The notes under the pieces: generated by a model
What the model saw: only the letters and a program-made list of their open reading frames with translations
Told to the model about the DNA's origin: nothing
The model's database searches: none
In this document: positions 23,635 to 34,944 of the stretch, in pieces
Layout of the letters: each line of letters begins with the position of its first letter
How positions within the stretch are numbered: position 1 is the stretch's first letter
From: Pycnopodia helianthoides
Taxonomy: Eukaryota; Echinodermata; Asteroidea; Forcipulatida; Asteriidae
Reading direction: 5' to 3'
NCBI GenBank assembly: GCA_032158295.1
Contig: CM063244.1
Location: forward strand, 22,570,815-22,634,814
DNA: 64,000 bases
Made by a program: the position numbers and the translations under genes

Positions 23635-26600
23635 GTAAGTCTTCCATTTCAAAATTATTTGAACTTCCATCCATTCTAGCCGGTATAAATGTCTTTTAAA
23701 TGTGTTTCCTTTTTTTGCAATTTTCCACTGAGTAAGAACTAACAATGAATACTAAGGAAAAACCGCCCTCCTTGGAAGTGCAAACAGTCCCTGTTAAAAG
23801 TTGACCACACGCAACCGTGTCTGAGTTCAGTGTTTGGTTGCTGCAGGGCGTAATGAGACCGTTGAGATTGAAATGATAAAATGTACCATGGAATTGTTGA
23901 AGATGACGGGACCGGGAAGGAAGAATGTGTCTTAAATCTTTAAAAATGCTCCCCATAGAATGTCTGAACTCCACGTAGTACGGCCATATTTTGTCATGAA
24001 GTTTGAAATGTTTCGCACTCTGTTTTTCAAAATTTTCTGATTCAGTGGTTTACTTTCAAGAAATGGTGCGTTTTTCACACAGACACTTCAAATTTAAGTG
24101 TTGAAGACATCTGTCAGAAAAACTCTAGGATAACACGAAAAGGTGTCCCAACGCCAGGAGGAGCAAACGTTTACCAGACGGTGACGTTCTGTCATTATGT
24201 TTGGCAATGCAGATTTTGATCGTGTTGTTCTTTTTTTTTCTTTCTTTTTTTACCTCGAAATGAAACGTTTCTTTGATGACTGGCCATGGCGGATTCTTCA
24301 TCTACCACTAAATGTTCCAAGTTAGCTTTTAAAGTGGACAATCATGCGACATAGATGAAGAATGCACACCAATGCTGTCTCACGAATTGACAGAGTATAA
24401 AATGCAACCAATGCCATAATAACCATGCTAGTATAATCTCTATGCTATAACCAAACCAAGCTGCTCCTCGAAGTGTAAAGTTGTGACCGTATTTTTCGAG
24501 CGGTCCTGATGTGTATTGATTAAATCAAGCATGGTCGAAGAGGCACACATACATGTGCCTTTGTTTGGATAAGCTATTAACACAAGCCCAATGTCTACCA
24601 TAATGAGATTTAACCGGACCAGTTTCTTTGTGAAATTTCTGGAGATAATTTAGAATTTATGGAGATGAATACCACTGGGTTCAAGCAAGTAACGGTTCCT
24701 CTGTGAAGGTTCTGAATGTATCCCCCTCTTGCAATCCCCCAAGAAATTCGAGCGTGGATGAAGAAAACCCCGCCATGATTTAACTTCCTCTACGGTTTAG
24801 CTCTACCAGAATGTTATTAAGTAGCACCTACTCGCAGTTAAGAACTCATCATTTTCTCGTAGTGGCACTGACTGGGGCAGACAAAGCTACGACCATTGCA
24901 TGATTGATAGCTTGTGATCTCATTTTGTTAAGACCAGCGCTGCAAAGTAAAGCCACTGCAGTAACATTAGGGAAGGTATTTACACCGTGGGCTTGCTTCA
25001 AGGTGGATCTTGTTCGCACCCCCCCCCCCTTGGTGAACCTAACTGGTTATAACGGGTATCTGATTAATGAGATCAATTCTCTATTGTTGAGATCCATGAT
25101 TGCTGGCCGTCCATTCCTCCCTGCTCTGTTAGGGTGGTGGCCTTGGGGAGGTGCTGTAAAAAGTTTCTGGCTTTGTCTAGCATTACGGGTGTATCAGCTA
25201 TCCATGTCTGTTCTATTCACGACATGGCTGGTGTGGAATACACACAGGGACCCTCTCTATATATCTCTCTTCTTCTTCTTTTTTTGGCGTGGATTGAAAA
25301 AAGGGTATTAAAAGGTGTGACCATGGAGGGAGTAAAGTGTGACACACGAGACCCATCAGGTGGTATCTCCGTATCAGCAAGGGGGAAAATAATGTCAAAC
25401 TCGTTTTATTTGTGTCGAACACGATTTCCACATAACTCCAAATGCATGTCAACTGTCATGCGGCCCAGTTTTGCAGTTTCGATTCTAGTGTTTTAAAGTT
25501 GGCTTCTTTTTCGAAATCAAATTTAATGTACTCAACATTTTAACTCTGAATCTTTCGGGTATGGGTTAGCTCGAGTTAAGGTGTACGGGTAATGCATTTT
25601 ACCAACTGTTATCATACTTGTTTTGTCAATTGCTGGCCAGTTTGCAGTTTCTATTCTGGTATTGTAAAGGTTGCCGAAGCACTATACTTGCAACTGGTAA
25701 GTTTTCATATTTTATCTCGGGTTGATTGGGGGGGGGGCAGTGATTCGTTTTTCCTACGATGTGGATCGACACTCCCTAAGGTCTCCCGTGAGCTGCTTCC
25801 CCCTGAGGCACACCTTATGCCTACACACGTTTTATTTCACACCCGTACCAAATGAGTCACAGGTCCAGTCTAATCCTTAGCTTTTTGGAGTCTTACGCCA
25901 AATGGCAACTATTAAACTTAGTTGTTCTCTTTCAAGACTTGTTTACCCAAATATCGTACACACTGGGAAAAACATGAAGTGTCATAAATCCAGAATATAT
26001 GTTTGTGGTTGCCACCTTGTCAAAATACTACATTTAATGTACAGAGGTGAGACTTCGCGGAAGAACGGTTGGTGTTCCACACTTGACATAATACGCACTG
26101 GTCTTTACGGGGGGTCGTATTCACTGCACACGTTGACGAGCCATTCTGTTAACTACACATTCGATGAAAACATTATTGCTGTGACAAACAAAAATGTAAT
26201 ATTTCCCAAAATGTGACATTTTGAGCATAAAGGAGGGGCCCAGGATGAAGAGGGAAAAAAATTACATCACATGAATTGACAGTGACTAACAGCTAAAAAG
26301 ACGAGTTTTTAATATCAAAAATGTGGAGTTTGCTCATCGTTGGTTTATGGTTGAGCTCATTCATTCCAGTCCTGGCGTTTTGAAGATCACAAAATAGCCA
26401 GTGACTGATGATTGTCATTTTCTTTTTTAGAAGACAGCAACTGTTGACATGTTTTGTTACTGTTCTGCGTACATGGTTGGTTACCATAATCCTTGTCATT
26501 CGAGGGACAAGTTCGTGTAAGTCCCCTCCGCTCTTGAAACGTCCATCAATATCGAGATTCAAGCCCGTCTGTGGTTTGTCAAGTTTTCCTGATATCAGGA

Positions 26601-28901
26601 TGCTTTCATAGATACCGCTCTTGCCTCCAAATGGTCACGAAAGACCGTCAACTCACCAGCACCAAGTGGGGGGGGGGAAGAGACACAAGTGTGTTCAAAC
26701 ATTCTAGATATCCTTGGTGTTGTAACATTTAAGATCTGACATCTCAAATGTGACAACTCTCAATGGGTTCACGTTCAGTGGGGATTTCACTGCCAAACTA
26801 ATATAACATTTCTAACAACTGTTTGAATGATTTTTCCACTTTTGCACATTCACTTTCCTGAACATTTTCTGAGGATTACCTCATTTGTACCATTGTGCTC
26901 ATTTGAATCCCAACTTTCGTATAGCAAGAAGCTTGTCACCAAAGAATTTAGTGATCATTCTTTTCACAAGGATTCTTCAGCAATGTCTGAACTGAGTTTC
27001 ATTTAACTTTCTGAGAAAACAGTCCTCCATCACAACTCTTTTGAAGGTGTGGTTTCCACGCTGAGAGCATGGTGGCAGTGTTTCTACCTCCGTGCTATCG
27101 GTTTACCCCGAGGATGTATTTACATACGGCCCGTCCTCGGATATGATTTTTTTCTGTTCGGGGCTTGGTGAAGGGGGGTCTCTTAGGGCGATCATCCCCC
27201 CGAGACAAACACACTTGTCATACCCGGTAGGATGAGGGCCGTCGATCTGGGTGATCACCGCTCCAACCAGAGATTACCATACTCCGCTAGTGATCTTACA
27301 AACACTTGTAGACACGGCAAAGTGGTTCTTCCCCTCCCCTTATTATCTACCCATTGTTCTCCGTTTTGTCGTTTGAAGGGGCTCAAGTGTTGACAACGAG
27401 TTAGCAGTGTGTACTCTGGGAAGTTACGGGGGCTCTCGCGATGTTTGCCTACCCTCTCTCGCCCTGGAGGGGGGTTCTCTTGCATTTCTTGCAATCCCCT
27501 GAGCATTGTCTAGAAGGAACACCAACATGTTTTGTGTACTTTTTTTCAGCTGAAAAGGCCGTCCAAAAACTTCAGTTTTTTTTTCTTTCTTTGCGCTCTA
27601 GTGACGCTGGTTGACTTCAGCAACCCACCATTGCTTTGGGTGTACATGACTTCAACCCCCAAGAGTGGAAAGTACAATACAGAATGTGGCTTGCTTCAAC
27701 AAGCTGAAACTTCACAATTTATTGCCAAAAACGGTTAATAAAATGGCGCAATTTTTTGATGCCTACCTTCACTTCAGTGGGTCCATTATTTCGGACAAAA
27801 GATACAGGTTGTGTTTTGACTAGAATTATCGAATGGAATGCACCCTTGAATAGCTGCGTGATGCAACCTTGGGTGAAAAAATGCGAGAACACCAAAACAA
27901 ACAATGCCAATTGAAGGATAAAATAATAGCACTACAGTGCGAAATAGCACTAACGTCTAAAACAATGGCTGAAACACGAGCTGAAGACAGTTTTCATTTT
28001 GGAGGTTAAAATGCAACAATACAACTAGGGTGTTAACCCACAGTGAAAGGTTAAAAACCACTGGGTGTAAACTCTCACCACGTGGGTGTTAAACTTACAC
28101 CACCTGGTGTTAAACTTACACTACTGGGGGAACCACAAAATGGTGAAAAGCCACGGTTATAGTTCCGCATGCACGTCAAGGACATGCCACGGCATATGTT
28201 TTATTGGTAACTCATGTTTTATTTCTTTTTTTCTTGCCACTAACATTAAAGGCCTACAGGCTATAAACATGTTTGGCATCTTCGTGTTCCACCATTTGAA
28301 AAGTAAAATATTGATTGAAGAGGTGTGGTTCTGGAAAAACCGATTTCGAAACGTCCGTTCCACAGAAGAGGGGACATCTTTTTAGACCGTGTTGGACTTT
28401 GGCTTGTCCAGTGATCCTCAGCGAACTTTAGTGGTAATCTCTGGCCACACATTGTGTTATTCGGTTTTGATCCCATACTGAATGTTCTTGTTTACAAAGC
28501 ATTACGTGTTAATCACAGATTCGAAGGTGTGGGGGGGAGGGGTCATCTTCGAATGAGAGACAAGCTAGAGACAGAATGCATCCTGCACTCAAGTTCTGTT
28601 GCGCTTGTAGCAGAAACATGAAAGTTGCCACGATCAAGAAGATTGCACTTTATTTTAAAGAAACTCCATTTTAAAGAAACTCCTTTGAGATGAGATTTCA
28701 GAATTTGATGTTTTTCGCAAAAACATTTTTGGACAGGAACGCTATACTGCTTTACAATACTGTCAATATTGTTACCACGAAAAGCAACTTTGATTTTGAT
28801 GCTAAAAATGGCTGAGCTCTTTATCATCGACAATGATGAATTCGTATAGTAAAGGCTTTGGCTATATTGATCTCTCAAGTTTTATTTTTTTCTTATTTCA
28901 G
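23635..28901 (+). other. Wnt5 intron 1
   Basis: GTAAGT donor at 23635 and TTATTTCAG acceptor ending at 28901. About 5.3 kb, with C- and G-runs (25020-25029, 25729-25736, 26669-26677). A short tandem (GGTGTTAAACTTACAC twice, about 28085-28125) may be decayed transposon sequence. No nested gene recognised. Confidence 0.75.
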
Positions 28902-29170
28902 GAATTTGGGTTTTGACTCCAGAATACACCAGTTCGAGACACTGAGCAGTCCGGAGCTATTCATACTGGGTACTCAGCCTCTTTGCGCCGAGCTCCCCGG
29001 CCTCTCCTCCGGTCAGCAGAAACTCTGCCAGCTGTACCAAGATCACATGGGCCCCATCGGTGAGGGGGCAAGACTGGGCATTGAGGAGTGCCGGTACCAG
29101 TTTACCAACCGCCGGTGGAATTGTAGTACGGCGGAGACTGGGTCTGTCTTTGGCCGCGTAACCGCCATTG
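28902..29170 (+). CDS. Wnt5: Wnt5 exon 2 (start of Wnt N-terminal domain)
   Basis: Encodes [13 protein letters not shown], then [28 protein letters not shown] and [12 protein letters not shown], the diagnostic RRWNCST and VFGRVTAIG. Four of the 24 conserved Wnt cysteines are here, and the NCS of RRWNCST is the conserved N-glycosylation sequon. The YQDHM and IGEGA segments with [11 protein letters not shown] favour the Wnt5 subfamily over other Wnts. Donor ATTG/GTGAGT leaves phase 1, as in vertebrate Wnt5 genes at the IG/SRE junction. Confidence 0.93.
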
Positions 29171-29587
29171 GTGAGTGTTTTTCCTCGTAATACTGAGTGA
29201 TAATATATTGTGTACTGTCATGATGAAAGTAAAGCTAGTAACTTATTACAGGGTCATCATTGCTATATACCTTTATACGTGAATAAGTAAATATCTCCCT
29301 GTTCACTATTGCGATACCATTCCAGTGGACACGTATTATTAGCAAGCATGAAATGCAGCACCTTCACTTCCGAATGAACTTGTAACACTAACAGGCAATG
29401 GGAAACTAAACTGTACTGTCATTTTGTCACATTGTGCTCGATGAGACCTGCACGTTGTAAATGGGAGACGACCTTCTGGGTAATCTATACTCAAACATTA
29501 ATCAAAATGAACCGGTATACAAAATAAGAGGATTTTGTTTGAATCCTCCCATCTCACTTTTCGAGTCGGTTTTAAGGAACTCATTTT

Positions 29588-29997
29588 GATTGGACAATAT
29601 AAGTTGTCATTATATTTTGCTCGTGTCTGTGATTGGTCAAACTGTAGCATTGTAGTTATTGCATATCGCTTATGTTGTGATTGGACAAAGGATTTTGTGG
29701 TTGTGGTTCTTGTCGTTGATTGGTCAGTTGTTTTGTCAATGTTTTCACACTTCGGTCCAATCGATTGTTTGTTTTTTGTTGTATTAACTAAAATTGTTTG
29801 TGATTTTAGATAATTTGTGTGGATGTAGTTCTGGTGTGGTTTAGCGTTCTTAAAGCTGTTGTCAGTCATTTTGTCAAATCGGTGCGCGGCATTAGTTATT
29901 GCCTTTGGTTTAAAAAGTTAATTATAGTCACAGTTATCGTCATTTGATTGGTCAGATGTTTATCCAGCGTGACTGATTACTGTTAGTGATTGGTCAG
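29588..29997 (+). repeat. Six-copy GATTGGTCAG (inverted CCAAT) cluster
   Basis: GATTGGWCAR occurs at 29588, 29631, 29679, 29718, 29946 and 29988. Spacings of 43, 48, 39 and 42 bp separate neighbours, with one 228-bp gap. The regular spacing suggests a decayed tandem repeat of about 43 bp. The preserved core equals the NF-Y box (CCAAT on the other strand). Confidence 0.6.
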
Positions 29998-30816
29998 AAT
30001 TTTATTTAGGTTCTGCCTTTGAACAGACAGTGGTTTGTTATGATGCTGTTGTCTTAAATGAGTTTAAAATCTTCCATTATAACACAAAGCAAGGTACAGT
30101 GAATGTGTCAGCATTAAGCTAAACTGTTCTTCTAGTTTGGTCACATTAGGGATGTAACCTTTCCTCTCTTGAAGTTATTTAATCTCTGTCTACTCTCGCA
30201 AACTCACGAATATTCATGAGGCTTCACGTTGGTAGGATCCTTGCCCTGTGTTAGGATTGTGTAACTAGATAGACATGGGTCTATTGTGCTGCATCTAATT
30301 CGTGAAACATCAGAAGTGTTTCTTGTCTCCGATTTCAAAGCAACTTCTATTTTTTTGTAAAGACTAAGACCCGGGCACTTATACTCCAATCTTGAATGAA
30401 TAGGAACTGCGTCTCCCAGACTATCCGTCAATAAATATGTGTTGAGTTTCATCTGCAGAAATTTGTCACTTACTCAATAAAATTGCAGCAACTTTTATAC
30501 TGGAGATGAAATTAATGTATGGTTTGGTGTTATCAACACGATCATTTCGGAAATGGCGTTAGTAAGCCACTGCACAATAACTTAGACTAATTTATGGGCA
30601 CTCCTGGAGGCATGCCGGGTTTTGTCCAGGCCAATCAATTCATTTTCAAATTCAAGCCAGGGAGAAAGGCAACCGAAGGCGGGGCCGAAGTACTTATTTC
30701 ACAGTGGATAAACTTTCGCATAGAGCACCATTGTGCTCGGACTGTGAGCCACTTCGTTTGTTATTGTGCACCATTCATTGCTACATGGAAATTATGTCAT
30801 TATATACGGACTGGAT

Positions 30817-30975
30817 CGCACGCCCCGGGAGCGCGGCGCGGCGGCCGTGACGCTGGAACGAGGGCCCTCAGTAGAGAGTACCTGGTTCCTTCGTCCCACA
30901 TGAGGGGAAATATAAGACGGAATCGGATTTGGGAGTGCAAGCGGCCCCCGACCATGGCGACACACTGGGCCCAAA
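30817..30975. other. Short GC-rich island in Wnt5 intron 2
   Basis: A sharply GC- and CpG-rich block (GGGAGCGCGGCGCGGCGGCC) in AT-rich intron. No domain is recognisable in any frame. Could be an internal promoter, an enhancer or an insertion of unknown origin. Confidence 0.35.
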
Positions 30976-31215
30976 AGCAACATCACCTGTGACAAAACTG
31001 ACTAAAGATTTGCATTCCTTTCAGCTTAAAGGGAGACCATGAAGTGATTCTTGTTTAATAAAGAGGATGTTTTGTTTGGTGGTGAATGTCTTGGATTTAT
31101 CGTTTTGGCTTTTGTACAAAAATCGTACAATTTTTCTCAAAGCTCGAATCTTCGAATATTCTCAATCTTCGTGGATTTTTGTATAAGTCCCTTTAAGAAC
31201 ATGTGGAGCAAAGTT

Positions 31216-31437
31216 GGTCTACCGATCAGTCTGATGTAATGCAAGGCTTGGTCTACCGATCAGTCTGATGTAACGCAAGGCTTGGTCTACCGATCAGTCT
31301 GATGTAACGCAAGGCTTGGTCTACCGATCAGTCTGATGTAACGCAAGGCTTGGTCTACCGATCAGTCTGATGTAACGCAAGGCTTGGTCTACCGATCAGT
31401 CTGATGTAACGCAAGGCTTGGTCTCCCGATCAGTCTG
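31216..31437 (+). repeat. 34-bp minisatellite, about 6.5 copies
   Basis: Unit starts at 31216, 31250, 31284, 31318, 31352, 31386 and 31420 are exactly 34 bp apart. Each unit includes GGTCTACCGATCAGTCTGAT, and the ATCAGTCTGAT inside is a perfect odd palindrome. The copies are nearly identical (the first has TAATGC for TAACGC, the last diverges), which implies recent amplification. Confidence 0.95.
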
Positions 31438-32975
31438 TTTATGTGACGCAACGCATGTTCTCCTTAGTTGAGTCGGTGTAGATGAAAGCCCGTGAGTTTG
31501 AAGGGAATAGTATTGACTCAAGAAGGCATAATTATGACCAAAGCATCTTATAGTGCAAAATCATCGAAAGAAGCAAATTGTGTACACCCTACCTCCCACC
31601 ACCCCCTCCCCGCGCCCCATCGCCCCACAAACCCCATGCTCAACCGTATCACACCCCCTTGCTCACTGGCTGGTAAATCTGCACACCCATGGACAAGATA
31701 GTTCTTGATTCAGATCGACATATTAAATTTGACTGTCCAAGTGTATCAATCTGAAGCCCCCACTCCTAAATCAATTATACTCTCGTCCAAATATACTGCC
31801 ATCAACAATTATTTGAAGGTTACGTGCGTCATATTCAGCCGTACGTCTCAAAAATCTTGTTCTTCCTTTTTTTCTTTCTTTTTTTTTTTGCGAAGAGAGA
31901 TTTTCTTCTTTCTGACCTTTTAATGAAGCTGTAATCGTGGGTTTCAAAACCCAACATACAAATCGAAATTTGGCTTGTTGTTGTCCCTGATCCTCCCTTC
32001 AAACAAACCTCTGATAGTTCCTTGGAAAAACCGTGGGTTGTATTAAATGGTTGTTAGTATAAGTTCTTGTAGCCATTTTATGTTTCGCAGACATTTTAAA
32101 AAGAAAAACTGGTTTTGTCCCATATTTTGATCAGTGTCCCGTACGCCAACTTAATCTGGGCATCTCTACTTGAAATTATAACTCAAAACCATTGTTATGA
32201 TTAGCTCCTCATTTCTACATTCATAAACCCTTAATCCTTGCCCCAAATAATACCCAGTACACCCTGATCACAGTCTCGTTCATATACCTGTTAATTAACT
32301 TTCTGTGGCACATGTCGGAACACATTGGAGTCCGGCCGACGAAATCTACTCTTTTTTATCAGCCATCCCGAGCCTTGACGCTAACGGCCCCTGACAGGGA
32401 AACCAGTTGGCGGCTGGACACTTCTAAATCCCTCCATTGTCGACACAAAGGAGCCCTCGCCAGTATTTGCGCTGGGCACAATGTGCTGCTATCACCTGAA
32501 TAACGGCTATATTCGGGGGGAATCGATCCCCAATGGACCCCGTCCAGGGTGAAAGGTGGACAGGGGAAAATCGTTTGCCATTTATACTTCAACCTTTGTG
32601 TATCAATGGTAAATACCAGCATTCGGATCGGACTGGGTTTGCGCGGCCCCGTTCCCCCTGGGGACTGAACGGTTCAATCGGTGTCGTTGGCCCAACTCCG
32701 TGGATTTTTCTTTGCTGGAGAGAGAGTGAGATCGAGAGAGAGCGAGGGGGAGAGTGGGAGAAAAAAGGTGTCCTGCTCGAGCACAGTCACACCAATGCCT
32801 ACGGCTAACCCATCACTCAAGCTGAGGGACCAGTTTTAAAAAAATCATCCTCACAAAAACATCCTCCGAAAAGAGGTATCCTTGAAACTTGGTTGGAGGA
32901 ATGCCATCTGATGAAATATAAAGAACTTCAGTTATCTCCTCGTGTTTCTTATTAAAGGTATCAACGGGACTTGGT

Positions 32976-33146
32976 TCCTAATTCAGCGATCTCGTGAAGC
33001 TGAAAATTGCGCTTGGCAAATTGGCACACATATCAGATTTGAGCAGGGAACCAGTCAACAGCCACAATGCATGATACTTTGGCTGGTGCCCCCAAGCTGT
33101 CTAGGAAAATTTAACAGCTAAGCAGATTATGAAACTAAATTGGGCT
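32976..33146. mobile_element. Decayed GGGCCCAATTTCA-type MITE
   Basis: Same motif order as the copies at 15503-15664 and 48846-49016: CCTAATTCAGCG, GAGCAGGGAACCAGTCA, ATACTTTGGCTGGT, AACAGCTAAGCAG and finally AAATTGGGC. Degenerate; borders approximate. Confidence 0.5.
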
Positions 33147-34903
33147 ATTGTTTTGACTATAGTGCAAGTTCAGCTATTGTATCTATTTTATCTGTATCGA
33201 TCAATCGATTTATCGATCACTTCCCGATTTGTTCTAAAGAGCAGTCATGGGCAGTCATGGGCCAATCAGTCCACAGTTTGACATCCAATATCTTATATCA
33301 ACCATCCATTCATTAAACGAACACTAATATAGATTTTAGAAAAAAGTCCGAACGACTCAAGCATGAAGCAAATGAATAATTTGTACCCAGTTGTAAAAAA
33401 AGAAAAAAGATACATTTCTGAGTGTTGTAATACATTCATATAGTCTCACTCTGGAATCCCAGACTGAGAGTGCCATGGTTTGCCTCTTTAAAGAAAGTTC
33501 CAGCTATCGCAGACGTAACCTAACCCAATCAGCCACCACGCAAAGACCCTAACAAAAACCCCTGACATTCCACATCGATCTCAGCTAATAGTCAAACAAT
33601 CAGAATGTACCCCTTACAGACTGCTGTCATTTTTGCCAGTCAGAGAAGTCGATAATCTGTCCAAATAGATATAATTATATTGGCCTGGACGTGACAAACG
33701 TCACGCAAAAGCATTGTTGGGGGCAGTTGTACTTATTAATGCCTATCCATAAATTAAATGTTAAACATTATAACACTCCGTAACTTGCGGCTCAAAGGTG
33801 TAAATGTAGTCCAGCAAAGACATCTGAAGTTCCGAACTGGTAATATTTTTTACAAAATAATGTTCGACCCCTTACGCACATTTTAGCGGTTATAAGTTGC
33901 GCCAGGGGCCCTCACTGTGGAAGGCCTTAAAGTAGAGGTATGGAATTCCATTAATGTGGGGATGGAGGATGCTGCTTCCCCTTGCCCAATATGCACTAGC
34001 TATAAGGCTAGAACAATGACGATGGATGTTGATTCTACTTTGACCAAGCCTACAAGAACAGCTCATGCCTTTTTGACACCTGAAGTACTGCACATTTTTA
34101 CGTGCTATCGGTGCTCTATGATTTTACGAGTCAAACAGTCGTGACAAAAAAAAAACATAACGCAAAGCTCTGTTATGGTTGTTGTGGTCAGGACCAATAG
34201 CGGTGCATTACCACATGCACACATAAACACTCAAACACGCTGACGGACAAAGCAAATAAACAAACACGCTGCTCGACGGACAGACGAGCAATTGAAAACG
34301 TGCAGACTGAAGTTACTAACAAAATACATATAACGTGATTTACTTCTATTCGGTACAACGCCAGCCCTTACCTCCTAAAGTATATCTGTCTTTGGCCAGT
34401 GACCTTCCCTTGTCCTCCAAAATAGGCCTAATCCACTTTATGGCAACTCACCAACTATGTTTAGACTTTACATTGGTTTGCCTGTTCAAGTGATATTGTT
34501 CATGTTATTAGAGGACATCAGTACCAAAGCAAGACAACTTGCTGGAAAAGATTTTTGTTGGATTTTGGGACTGTTCGAGTTAGTGTAAAATATTATGGCT
34601 GGTAAATAAGTGGGGTTCTTCGATCTTTGGTTGAGGATGTCAACAAACGAAATACCTTCTATGGGTTTACCGAAAAGTCTGGTTTCTTTGTCACAACCTA
34701 AAATCAATCCGGTCGCATGATGTTGTTGCTGTTTTCATTTCTTTGTAAAATTTTCCTTTTCATTTTGTTTTTAATTTGATACCTCCACACCAGTGAAATG
34801 AATAATTGAAATATCATAATCAGTTCTCTGAACAACGGATTATGTGTCAAAATTACTTGACCAATTTAATTATCTGATAATTTTGATGACGTGGTCGTCT
34901 TTA

Positions 34904-34944
34904 GTTTTTTTTTTTTTTCTTCTTTTCTTCTTCTTCTTTTCTTG
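34904..34944. repeat. Polypyrimidine (T/C) tract
   Basis: A T15 run followed by TTC/TTTTC repeats. Low-complexity; on the opposite strand it makes an artefactual Lys/Arg-rich open frame. Confidence 0.9.
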
